A stretch of DNA of 64,000 bases from Arthrobacter sp. KBS0703 (GTDB taxonomy: Bacteria > Actinomycetota > Actinomycetes > Actinomycetales > Micrococcaceae): NCBI RefSeq assembly GCF_002008315.2, contig NZ_MVDG02000001.1, forward strand, positions 2,604,001-2,668,000, read 5' to 3'. The translations under genes and the position numbers were made by a program. The notes below the pieces were generated by a model that was given only the letters and a program-made list of their open reading frames with translations, was not told where the DNA came from and ran no database searches. Position 1 is the first letter of the stretch; the number at the start of each line of letters is the position of its first letter. Positions 32,215 to 41,965 of this stretch are shown here, piece by piece.

Positions 32215-33453
32215 CTAGTGCACCACGATCGGCTGGAAGCCCTCGGCACGGAGGGCGCCCAGGACCTGTTCGCAGTGCTCGTGGCCCTTGGTTTCCAGGT
32301 TCACGGTGATGGAGACGTCTCCCATGCTGATGGAACCGCCCACCCGCGTGTGGTCAAGGCCGGTCACGTTGGCGTCGTTCTCGGCAATGATCCGGGCGAT
32401 GGTGGCCAGCGAACCCGGGCGGTCATCGAGCATCATGCGAACGGTCATGTAGCGGCCGGCGGCGGACAGGCCGCGCTGAATGACCTTGAGCATCAGCATG
32501 GGGTCGATGTTGCCGCCGGACAGGACCACCGCCGTCGTTCCGGGGTTTTCGATCTTGCCGTCCATGAGCGCGGCGACGCCTACGGCACCGGCAGGCTCAA
32601 CCACCATCTTGGCCCGCTCCAGCAGGAAGATGAGTGCCCTGGCGAGCGAATCCTCGCTGACCGTGACCACGTCATCGACAAGTTCGCGGATGATGCTGAA
32701 CGGCAGCTGCCCGGGACGGCCGACGGCGATGCCGTCGGCCATGGTGGAAACCTTTTTCAGCGGCACGAGCGCGTCAGCGGCGAGCGACGGCGGGTACGCG
32801 GCGGCGTTTTCGGCCTGGACGCCGATGATCCGGATTTCCCGGCCCAGCTCCTTGGCCCTGGCCTTGATGGCGACGGCCACGCCGGCCAGCAGGCCGCCGC
32901 CGCCGACGCCCATGAGGACGGTGTCGACGTCGGGGATCTGTTCGAGGATTTCAAGGCCCACCGTTCCCTGGCCGGCCACGACGTCCACGTTGTCGAACGG
33001 GTGGACGAAGACGGCGCCGGTCTCGTCCGCGTAGCGCTGGGCCTCCGCGAGTGCCTCGTCCACGTTGTGACCGTGAAGAACAACCTCCGCGCCGTGGCTG
33101 CGGGTGGCGGCGAGCTTGGGGAGGGCCACGCCGAGCGGCATGTAGATCCGCGCCTTGATCCCCAGGCTCTTGGCCGCGACGGCCACTCCCTGGGCGTGGT
33201 TGCCGGCCGAGGCTGCCACCACTCCGCGCTTCTTGTCAGCCTCGGAAAGCCGCGCCATCCGGACATAGGCACCGCGCACCTTGAAGGAACCCGCGCGCTG
33301 GAGGTTCTCGCACTTGAAGAAGACGTCCCCGCCTACCATGCCGCCCAGGGCCCTGGACGATTCCACCGGTGTCCGGGTAATGATCCCGTCAAGCAGCTTC
33401 TGCGCCTCAAGGACATCGTCCAGCGTGACGGGAAGGCTTTCAGGGGTGTTCAC
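32215..33453 (-). CDS. ilvA: Threonine ammonia-lyase (threonine dehydratase) with C-terminal ACT domain
   Basis: A 412-aa PLP enzyme deaminating threonine to 2-oxobutyrate. The Schiff-base Lys58 is in GSFKVRGAY, the phosphate loop is GVGGGGLLAG near 183-192, and SAGNHAQGVA is intact. The C-terminal 85 residues (MTVRMMLDDRPGSLATIARII) form a single ACT domain. This is the short TdcB-like architecture, not the two-ACT E. coli IlvA. The product feeds isoleucine synthesis, but a catabolic role is possible. It sits between the AI-2E transporter gene (3 bp) and the rhomboid gene. Confidence 0.93.
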   Translation of the reverse strand: MNTPESLPVTLDDVLEAQKLLDGIITRTPVESSRALGGMVGGDVFFKCENLQRAGSFKVRGAYVRMARLSEADKKRGVVAASAGNHAQGVAVAAKSLGIKARIYMPLGVALPKLAATRSHGAEVVLHGHNVDEALAEAQRYADETGAVFVHPFDNVDVVAGQGTVGLEILEQIPDVDTVLMGVGGGGLLAGVAVAIKARAKELGREIRIIGVQAENAAAYPPSLAADALVPLKKVSTMADGIAVGRPGQLPFSIIRELVDDVVTVSEDSLARALIFLLERAKMVVEPAGAVGVAALMDGKIENPGTTAVVLSGGNIDPMLMLKVIQRGLSAAGRYMTVRMMLDDRPGSLATIARIIAENDANVTGLDHTRVGGSISMGDVSITVNLETKGHEHCEQVLGALRAEGFQPIVVH

Positions 33454-33456
33454 GAA

Positions 33457-34794
33457 CTATTCTCCTTTGGGGGATTCGACGTCGGAGCCCGGAGCGGCAG
33501 TGCTGCCCGGAGCCCCCGTTATACGATCGGCATCTTTAACGTGGCCGGGATGCGCACCCGGCAGCCGGACTTCCCTGAACGTGTTGTCCAGCCCGGCACC
33601 GGCAGAACCTGCAATGGCACTGCCATCCGCGGCAGCCGGCACAAGTTCATGTTCCCACGTTCTGCCGGCAATATAGCGAATCGCCGAGTTTGCTACGGCC
33701 AGGATGGGAACGGAGAACAGCGCGCCCGGGATTCCAGCGAGATAGGAGCCGGCGGCGACGGACAGGATCACGGCCACGGGATGCAGCGCGACGGCCTTGC
33801 CCATCACCAGCGGCTGGAGAATGTGGCTTTCGAGCTGCTGGACCAGCAGGACGATCCCGAGCATGATCAGCGCGTTCACGGGGCCGTTGGAGACCAGTGC
33901 CAGCAGCACCGCGATGGCGCCCGTCACGAGCGCACCGACCACCGGAATGAACGAGCCGATGAAGACGAGCACACCCAGGGGCAGTGCCAGGGGGACGCCG
34001 AGGATGGCCGCGCCCACTCCGATGCCCAAGGCATCGACGAAGGCCACGAACATCTGGATCCGGGCGTAGCTGACCATCGACGCCCATCCGCGCCGGCCGG
34101 CTCCGTCGGCGGGGATCCGCGCCCGCCTGGGCAGGAGGCGGACCAGGAAGAGCCAGATGCGGTCGCCTTCAAGGAGGAAGAAGATCAGGATGAAGAGCGC
34201 CAGCACCAGTCCGGCCGCAAAGTGTCCGGCGGTGCTGCCGAAGGAGAGCGCGCCGCTCAGGATGCTGCTGCTGTTGTTCTGCAGCGCAGCCGTCGCTTCC
34301 TCGATGTATTTGTCGATCTGTGCGGCGGTGAGGTGCAGCGGCCCCTCCGCGAGCCAGTCCTGGACTTGCTGGACGCCGGTCAGCGCTTCAGTCCACAGTT
34401 CCTGGAAGCCCAGCGCCAGCTGCCGCCCGACGAGTGCCAGCGATCCGGCGATCAGTCCGACGAAGCCCAGGACCGTCGCAGCGACGGCCAGGCCGTTCGG
34501 AAGGCGCCGCTTCCGCAGCCACTTTGTTACCGGGCTGAGCAGGCCGGCCAGCAGGGCTGCCACCATGACAGGAATAATGAGGAAGGTGACTTTGGCGAGC
34601 AGCCATATGAGGGCAGCGCTGATCAGCAGGATCAGTCCAAGGCGCCACGCCCAGGCGGCCGCGATGCGGACGCCGTAGGGAATGTCCTCCTCCAGGTCCC
34701 GGTCTGATCTGGCCGGCTGCACCGGTCCGGCGGGCGGCGGCACTCTCGTTGCGCTGGGGAATTCTTCGGGTGTGGCGTCCTTGGCTGGCGTCAT
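33457..34794 (-). CDS. AI-2E family transporter (TqsA/YdiK type)
   Basis: A 445-aa membrane protein with about eight helices. Cytoplasmic N-terminus, then IAAAWAWRLGLILLISAALIW and VTFLIIPVMVAALLAGLL. A long amphipathic extracellular-like segment follows (WTEALTGVQQVQDWLAEGPLHL), then the conserved core FIGSFIPVVGALVTGAIAVLLALV and QLESHILQPLVMGKAVALHP near 345-365. The PERM family includes autoinducer exporters and ion antiporters, so the substrate is open. It is 3 bp upstream of ilvA. Confidence 0.88.
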   Translation of the reverse strand: MTPAKDATPEEFPSATRVPPPAGPVQPARSDRDLEEDIPYGVRIAAAWAWRLGLILLISAALIWLLAKVTFLIIPVMVAALLAGLLSPVTKWLRKRRLPNGLAVAATVLGFVGLIAGSLALVGRQLALGFQELWTEALTGVQQVQDWLAEGPLHLTAAQIDKYIEEATAALQNNSSSILSGALSFGSTAGHFAAGLVLALFILIFFLLEGDRIWLFLVRLLPRRARIPADGAGRRGWASMVSYARIQMFVAFVDALGIGVGAAILGVPLALPLGVLVFIGSFIPVVGALVTGAIAVLLALVSNGPVNALIMLGIVLLVQQLESHILQPLVMGKAVALHPVAVILSVAAGSYLAGIPGALFSVPILAVANSAIRYIAGRTWEHELVPAAADGSAIAGSAGAGLDNTFREVRLPGAHPGHVKDADRITGAPGSTAAPGSDVESPKGE

Positions 34795-34891
34795 AGCCCA
34801 ATAATTCCCTAGCCTTGCGGCAATGGGAAACGGGGCGTCGCGGAATACCGGGCCCAGGTTGCCCGCACGGCGCCCGCCGGATCAGAAAACG

Positions 34892-35854
34892 CTAGGCGGC
34901 GGCATCCAGGGCGGCGCCGATTCCCCACGTCATGGTGAAGGATTCGCCGGGCGCCAGCCACCGCAGGCTGTCGCCCGAGTTGAAGGCGTTTGCCGGACCG
35001 GTCATCGGTTCGATGGCCACGGCCTTCGTGCGGCCCGGGAATTCCCGGGTCACAAACACGTGGACGAACCGGCATGTTTCGTCCTGCCAGAGGCTGACGC
35101 TCCGGCCGTCCGCCGCCGACAGCGTGTGGCGGGCGATCCCGCCGTCGAACTGCAGATCAGTCAGGGCGACGTCGACGTCGAGGTCCCCCACGTTCCGCCC
35201 GTCCCGCAGGTCGCTGTCGGCGCTGACGGGTTCGGAGCTGCGCGGTATGAGCCTGCCGTCGGCCACCAGCCGCGTCGCGCCGCTGACCGTCAGGGTGAGC
35301 TCTTCGCTGGGAGTTTCGCCGAGGCGGAGATACGGATGGGCGCCCAGCACGAAGGGTGCGTCGGCCCGGGAATCGTTGATCAGCGTCTGCCGCACCACGA
35401 GCCCCAGGTCATCGGCAAGCGAATACTCCACGCGGTGGCGTAGCAGGAACGGATATCCGTGCTGCGGGAACACCGGAGCCTCAAGGGTCACGGAGAATTC
35501 GGATTCCGTGACCAGCGCGTACGACGCATTGCGCAGGAGCCCGTGGCTTGCGTTGTTCCGCGAGACCTCCGTGATGTCCAGCTGCTGCTTCTTGCCGTTA
35601 AGGTGCCAGACGCCGTCCTCAACCCTGTTGGCCCATGGCGCCAGCGTGATTCCGGTGGCTCCGGGCGGGATGTCCGAATCGCCGTACGTCTCGGTCAGCT
35701 GGATGCCGGCGCGACTGTACCAACGGAGGCCCGCGGCGAGCTCGGTGACGACTGCGAGCGCGTCGCCGCGCCTCAGTTCGTACTGCCGGCCTGAGGCGTA
35801 GCGCCTGGGTTCCGAGTGGTTTTCGCTGGGATCAGGAGCGGCGGCGGGAGTCAT
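34892..35854 (-). CDS. Aldose 1-epimerase family protein (GalM-like)
   Basis: A 320-aa galactose mutarotase-like protein interconverting alpha and beta sugar anomers. LAPWANRVEDGVW near 91-103, NASHGLLRNASY near 120-131, GAHPYLRLGE (His general acid) near 190-199, and VAIEPMTGPANAFNSG (catalytic Glu) near 273-288. It is divergent from the deoR-galT-galK operon, whose first enzyme would use its alpha-galactose product, so it probably belongs to galactose use. Confidence 0.9.
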   Translation of the reverse strand: MTPAAAPDPSENHSEPRRYASGRQYELRRGDALAVVTELAAGLRWYSRAGIQLTETYGDSDIPPGATGITLAPWANRVEDGVWHLNGKKQQLDITEVSRNNASHGLLRNASYALVTESEFSVTLEAPVFPQHGYPFLLRHRVEYSLADDLGLVVRQTLINDSRADAPFVLGAHPYLRLGETPSEELTLTVSGATRLVADGRLIPRSSEPVSADSDLRDGRNVGDLDVDVALTDLQFDGGIARHTLSAADGRSVSLWQDETCRFVHVFVTREFPGRTKAVAIEPMTGPANAFNSGDSLRWLAPGESFTMTWGIGAALDAAA

Positions 35855-35900
35855 GGAACCTACCGTACAACGCTCCCGGGCCGTGCGGCCGGCAGGCCGG

Positions 35901-35985
35901 CTTGTTATCTTTTGTTAGAAAGTATTTGTTTTTGATCGTTTTGTGCCACAATGGTGATACGCCCCACAGACAGGAAGGAGGAGCC
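35901..35985 (+). promoter_or_regulatory. Promoter/operator region of the deoR-galT-galK operon
   Basis: T-rich segment with repeated motifs TTTTGTTAG (35910), TTTGTTTTTGATCG (35925) and TTTTGTGCC (35939), followed by CACAAT (35947-35952) as a possible -10. Repeated TTTG-type motifs are usual in DeoR-family operators. A strong GGAAGGAGG ribosome site precedes the TTG start at 35986. Confidence 0.45.
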
Positions 35986-36875
35986 TTGCTCGCAACCCAG
36001 CGGCGGCACCTGATCCTCCAGGAACTCCAATCCAGCGGCACCGTCCGCGTGGCGGACCTGGCGGGCGTGCTCGGAGTCTCCGAAATGACTGTGCGCCGGG
36101 ACATCGACACCCTCGATGCGGAGGGCCAGCTGCTTCGCGTCCACGGCGGCGCTACCCGGACCGGCACCTTCAGCGCCATCGAACCCGGGTTTGTCAGCAA
36201 GTCGGCACAGGAGACCGAGGCAAAGCAGGCCATCGCCGCGGAGGCGCTGAGCCTGCTGCGGCCGGACATGACCCTGCTTATTTCCGGCGGCACCACCACG
36301 TACGAGTTTGCCCGCCTCCTCCCCCGCGATCTCGGGCTGACGGTGGCCACGAACTCCATCATGGTGGCCAACGCCCTTGTCCCCGGGACCGTGGGCCCGG
36401 CAACCGCGGCCACAGCCGCGCGCGGCGGCATCCGGACTCTGGTGCTGGGCGGGCAGCGCACTCCGTCCGAGGCTCTCGTGGGACCGGTCACCATGCACGC
36501 CATGGAAAACCTTCATGCGGACCTCTGCTTCATGGGAGTCCACGGCATTGACCCTGAAGCCGGCATTACCTCACCGAACCTTCTGGAAGCAGAGGCCAAC
36601 GCAGCCATGATTGGCGCTTCGGGTGCGCTGGTGGTGCTCGCCGATGCGTCAAAGTACGGCGTTGTGGGCCTGGCGGGAATCGCGCCGCTCGCGTCCATCG
36701 GCACCCTGATTACCGATTCCGGCATCGCCACCCGCGGCGCCCGGCATGAGGCCGCCGACGTACTAAGACAGGCTGTCGGTGATCTGCGCATAGCGGCAGC
36801 CCCCTCGGCACAACTCCGTTCCCCCCTCCCTTCCAGCCGGACGCCGCAGGTTTCCGCGTACAAAGGACACGACGC

Positions 36876-36879
<4 letters not shown>
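35986..36879 (+). CDS. DeoR/GlpR family transcriptional regulator of the galactose operon
   Basis: A 297-aa regulator. The N-terminal winged helix-turn-helix has ATQRRHLILQELQSSGTVRV then LAGVLGVSEMTVRRDIDTLDAEG, the family signature. The C-terminal sugar-phosphate sensor (DeoRC) domain has ISGGTTTYEFARLL and ADASKYGVVGLAG. TTG 35986 is the start, 4-5 nt after GGAAGGAGG; the longer frame from 35902 lacks this. Its stop overlaps galT (ATGA), so it likely senses a galactose metabolite and controls its own operon. Confidence 0.9.
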
Positions 36880-38056
<1,177 letters not shown>

Positions 38057-38060
<4 letters not shown>

Positions 38061-39217
38061 CCCCCGCCGTCAGCACCACCGACCTCGCGGAACAGTTCCA
38101 GACCGCCTTCGGCCGCCTCCCGGACGGTGTCTGGCAGGCTCCCGGGCGGGTCAACCTGATCGGCGAACACACCGACTATAACGAGGGCTTCGTGCTCCCG
38201 TTCGCCATCGACAAGACGGCGCGCGTCGCCGTCGGCGTGCGTCCCGACTCAACCGTCCGGCTTCTGTCCACCTACGGGGACCAGGGCCTGACGACAGCGA
38301 ACACCGCCTCGCTGGATGGCCGGGCGGCCAAGGGATGGACCAAGTACCCGCTCGGCGTCATCTGGTCCCTGCAGCAACGCGGCATCGACGTTCCGGGACT
38401 GGACCTTTTGCTGGACTCGGACGTCCCGCTGGGTGCCGGGCTCTCCTCGTCGCACGCCATCGAATGCGCCGTCATCTCCGCGCTGAACGACCTCACCGGC
38501 GCCGGACTGGGTGCCGAGCAGATGGTCCTCGCAACCCAGCGGGCCGAGAACGACTTCGTGGGCGCCCCCACGGGCATCATGGACCAGTCCGCGTCGCTGC
38601 GCGGGTCCAAGGGCCATGCGGTGTTCCTGGACTGCCGAGACCAAAGCGTGCAGCTGGTGCCGTTCGAGGCGGAGAACGCGGGACTGGTCATGCTCGTGAT
38701 CGACACCAAGGTGTCCCACTCCCATGCCGACGGCGGTTACGCCTCACGCCGCGCGTCGTGCGAGCTCGGCGCCGAGGTGCTGGGCGTCAGGGCGCTGCGG
38801 GACGTCGGACCGGAGGACCTGGAGGAGGCCAGCGGACTTCTGGACGAAGTCACATTCCGCAGGGTCCGGCACATCGTCACGGAAAATGAGCGCGTGCTGC
38901 AGACTGTGGAGCTCCTTGGCCGGCAGGGTCCCGCAGCGATAGGCGGGCTCCTGGACGCCAGCCATGCCTCGATGCGGGACGACTTTGAAATCTCGTGCGC
39001 GGAACTGGACCTTGCGGTCGACACGTCCCGGGCGAACGGCGCCATCGGGGCCCGGATGACCGGCGGCGGGTTCGGCGGGGCGGCCATCGCGCTCACGCCG
39101 GTGGCGGCGGAGCAGCAGGTGCGCGCCGCCGTCGAACAGGCCTTTGCCAAGGCGGGCTACACCGCCCCTGACATCTTCACCGTCACCCCGGCGGCCGGGG
39201 CGATGCGGCTCGCCTAG
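38057..39217 (+). CDS. galK: Galactokinase
   Basis: A 386-aa GHMP kinase phosphorylating alpha-D-galactose at C1. GRVNLIGEHTDYNEGFVLP near 30-48 is the galactokinase signature, GAGLSSSHAIECA near 120-132 the ATP loop, and MTGGGFGGAAIAL near 334-346 GHMP motif 3. The frame extends upstream to 37790, but ATG 38057, coupled to the galT stop, gives the standard length. Confidence 0.96.
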
Positions 39218-39238
39218 CACCGGGCGTAGGCTGGGCGC

Positions 39239-40477
39239 ATGCCGGAAGCAGTCATTGTTTCAACCGCCAGGAGCCCGATCGGACGCGCCTTCAAGGGGTC
39301 CCTGAAGGACGAGCGGCCGGACGACCTCGCCGCGGCCATGGTGAGTGCGGCGCTGGCCAAGCTGCCGGCGTTCGACCCCACCGGGGACAGCACGCCCGGG
39401 CTCGACGACCTGTACCTCGGGTGCGCCGAGCCCAGCGGGGAAGCCGGTTCCAACATGGCCCGCGTGGTCACCATCCTGGCCGGCCTGGACCATGTGCCTG
39501 CCGCCACCATCAACAGGTTCTGCGCCTCGAGCCTGCAGACCGTCCGCATGGCTTTCCACGCCATCCGGGCCGGCGAGGGGCAGGCCTTCGTGGCTGCCGG
39601 CGTCGAAGCGGTGTCGCGGTACCAAAGCTGGGCCGGGGCAGGCGAAACCGACGCCGGCAACCACAACCCGCTCTTCGAACCCGCACGCCAGCGCACCACC
39701 GCACGGGCCGCCTCCAACACGCCCTGGACGGACCCGAGGCTGGGCGGCCGGATGCCGGACATCTACATCGCCATGGGGCAGACGGCCGAGAATGTGGCCA
39801 CGTCCTACGGCATCAGCCGCGCCGATCAGGACGCCTGGGCCGTGCTGAGCCAGAACCGCGCGGAGGCTGCCATCGCCTCGGGCTTCTACGCCCGGGAAAT
39901 CACGCCCTACCGGCGGCGCGACGGCATCGTGGTGGACCGGGACGACTCGCCGCGCGCGGGGGTCACGCTCGAAGGCGTCAGCGCTTTGGAGCCCGTCTTC
40001 CGGCGCGGGGGTACCGTGACGGCCGGAAACGCCTGCCCCCTCAACGACGGCGCGGCCGCCGTCGTCATCATGAGCGATTCGCGGGCCAGGGAACGCGGCT
40101 TGGAGCCGCTTGCGCGCATCGTCTCCACCGGCGTCAGCGCGCTCTCACCCGAGCTGATGGGGATGGGTCCCGTGGAATCCACGCGCCGGGCACTGGCCTC
40201 CGCCGGGCTGACCATCGGCGACATCGACCTAGTGGAGCTCAACGAGGCCTTCGCGGTCCAGGTTGTGGCCAGTGCCCGCGAACTCGGGATCGACTCCGCG
40301 AAGCTCAACATCCACGGCGGCGCCATCGCACTGGGCCACCCCTTCGGCATGACCGGCGCCCGCATGACCGCCACGCTGCTCAACGGCCTTCGCGAGACGG
40401 ACGGAACGCTCGGCCTGGCCACGCTGTGCGTGGGCGGCGGACAGGGCATGGCCGTCGTTCTGGAACGCCTCAGCTGA
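39239..40477 (+). CDS. Acetyl-CoA C-acyltransferase (thiolase)
   Basis: A 412-aa thiolase of the degradative/biosynthetic type. Acyl-accepting Cys95 is in NRFCASSLQ. The catalytic His lies in HGGAIALGHPFGMTGARM near 352-369, and the second Cys in TLCVGGGQGMA near 392-402. VELNEAFAVQ near 330 is also present. It may act in fatty-acid beta-oxidation or acetoacetyl-CoA formation; neighbours do not decide. ATG 39239 follows TAGGCT (39227-39232) by 6 nt, so it has its own leaderless promoter and is not part of the gal operon. Confidence 0.93.
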   Translation: MPEAVIVSTARSPIGRAFKGSLKDERPDDLAAAMVSAALAKLPAFDPTGDSTPGLDDLYLGCAEPSGEAGSNMARVVTILAGLDHVPAATINRFCASSLQTVRMAFHAIRAGEGQAFVAAGVEAVSRYQSWAGAGETDAGNHNPLFEPARQRTTARAASNTPWTDPRLGGRMPDIYIAMGQTAENVATSYGISRADQDAWAVLSQNRAEAAIASGFYAREITPYRRRDGIVVDRDDSPRAGVTLEGVSALEPVFRRGGTVTAGNACPLNDGAAAVVIMSDSRARERGLEPLARIVSTGVSALSPELMGMGPVESTRRALASAGLTIGDIDLVELNEAFAVQVVASARELGIDSAKLNIHGGAIALGHPFGMTGARMTATLLNGLRETDGTLGLATLCVGGGQGMAVVLERLS

Positions 40478-40524
40478 TCCGGCCCGCCGCCTCCCCGCCT
40501 AGCCGGGTGAGGGACCTGCAAAAA

Positions 40525-40556
40525 GAGGGCCCCGCCGGTGAACTGGCGGGGCCCTC
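40525..40556. terminator. Bidirectional hairpin terminator between the thiolase and Bax-inhibitor genes
   Basis: GAGGGCCCCGCC (40525-40536) and GGCGGGGCCCTC (40545-40556), preceded by AAAAA and followed by CCTTTTG, so it has U-tracts in both directions. Confidence 0.88.
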
Positions 40557-40597
40557 TCCTTTTGTTCAAATCACGACGGCATAGGCCGGCTTTAGTT

Positions 40598-41506
40598 CTA
40601 GTCCTCGCCGCGGAGGATCGCCAGCAGGCGGATGATTTCCACATACAGCCAGACGAGGGTGACGGTTAGCCCGAAGGCTGCCGTCCAGGCGAAGCGCTCA
40701 GGGGCGCCGGCACGGACGCCGGCTTCAATGCTCGTGAAGTCCATGATCAGCGAGAAAGCGGCCAGTCCGATGGCCAGGATGCCGATGAAAACACCGAGCG
40801 GGATGCCGAAGATCTCGACGCTCGTGCTGAGGCCGAACGGGGACTGCACCGCGCCGGTCCAGACCATCACCATGTTCACGAGGGCGAACACGGCGTAGCC
40901 GATCATGGCGATCATGAAGAAGCGCATGGCCTTGGGGGTGGCGCGGACCTTGCCGCTCCGGAAGAGCAGGAGGGTCACCGCGAAGACGGAGAGCGTGCCA
41001 ATCACGGCCTGCAGCCCGACACCCGGGTACAAGGCGTCAAGGATGCGGGTCAGTCCGCCGAGGAACAGGCCTTCAAGACCGGCGTAAGCCAGGATGAGTG
41101 CGGGCGAGGGCTGCTTCTTGAATGTGTTGACCATGGCCAGGACGAACCCGCCCAGCGCGCCGACGATCATGAGCAGGCTGGCCAGCGCCATGCCGACGAA
41201 CAGCGTGACGGCGGCTCCTGCCATCACGGCTCCGAGGCAGATAGCGGTCCTGACGATGACGTCGTCGTAGGACATCCGGCCGGTTTCGACCGGCCCGGCG
41301 GCCGGCCGGTTGTACATCTGCTGCAGCTGGTCATCGGTCATGCCCGGCTGCTGGGAGCCCCAGCCCCTGGGGGCGTCCATGACGGGCGCCTGGCCGTAGG
41401 CGCCCTGTCCGTACTGGTTCTGGCCGTACGCCTGCGGGACAGGCGGTGCCTGGGTGGCTTCACGGAAATTCTTTCCGTTGAAGATCGGGTTTCCGCCAAG
41501 TGCCAT
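40598..41506 (-). CDS. Bax inhibitor-1/YccA family membrane protein
   Basis: A 302-aa protein. About 90 hydrophilic residues rich in Gln, Tyr and Gly (VPQAYGQNQYGQGAYGQ) precede seven predicted helices. The core has IGYAVFALVNMVMVWTG and FSLIMDFTSIEAGVRAGAPER near 250-270, with the paired Asp/Glu of the BI-1 family. Bacterial members act as pH-sensitive calcium leaks in some cases; its role here is unknown. ATG 41506 follows a GGAGGACACCCGC-type ribosome region. Confidence 0.9.
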   Translation of the reverse strand: MALGGNPIFNGKNFREATQAPPVPQAYGQNQYGQGAYGQAPVMDAPRGWGSQQPGMTDDQLQQMYNRPAAGPVETGRMSYDDVIVRTAICLGAVMAGAAVTLFVGMALASLLMIVGALGGFVLAMVNTFKKQPSPALILAYAGLEGLFLGGLTRILDALYPGVGLQAVIGTLSVFAVTLLLFRSGKVRATPKAMRFFMIAMIGYAVFALVNMVMVWTGAVQSPFGLSTSVEIFGIPLGVFIGILAIGLAAFSLIMDFTSIEAGVRAGAPERFAWTAAFGLTVTLVWLYVEIIRLLAILRGED

Positions 41507-41965
41507 TGCGGGTGTCCTCCAAATAAGGGGTGAGTAATGGATTTTCTAAGTTCAAACTACCAATTTCCACGCGTCAGCGGTGTGTAAAGTTCCGCGGACG
41601 GCCCGTTGACACGGAATCGTGACATGGACGCACCCGCCGCGTGGCGGGTCGCTCAGCCCGCCACCGAAGGACTGTTTAGGAATACTGGCATACAACAAAA
41701 GTTTTCATAAGCTGGGCTGAATTAGTGGTTGTGGCCAGCTTCACAGTCGTTATCGGATCGCTATCTGGCGGCCGCCTTGACGCGCAAACTTTGTACTGCT
41801 CTCGCTGTAACATGGGGCGAAGTAGGGTGACGGATATCACAAGAAGTCAAGCCATCAGCATCGCATCGCTCCATTTGCACCACCCGTTCCGCCGTCCGTC
41901 ACCTTCTCCGTTCGCAGCGGTTGCAACGACGCAACCCAGACCATCCCCATGTGGAGGTTTTCAAT
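41507..41965. other. Divergent intergenic region between the Bax-inhibitor gene and the liv operon
   Basis: No believable gene in 459 bp. TTGACA occurs at 41616-41621 and TTGACG near 41776, but no well-spaced -10 was found for either. A mutually exclusive hairpin set lies at 41632-41664: ACCCGCC (41632-41638) can pair with GGCGGGT (41643-41649), or GTGGCGGG (41641-41648) with CCCGCCAC (41657-41664). The region from 41680 to 41730 is AT-rich. Confidence 0.4.

Noticed and set aside
32176..34707. 843-aa open frame on the plus strand
   Set aside because: Antisense to ilvA and the AI-2E transporter; low-complexity Gly/His/Asp/Arg composition typical of GC-rich shadow frames.
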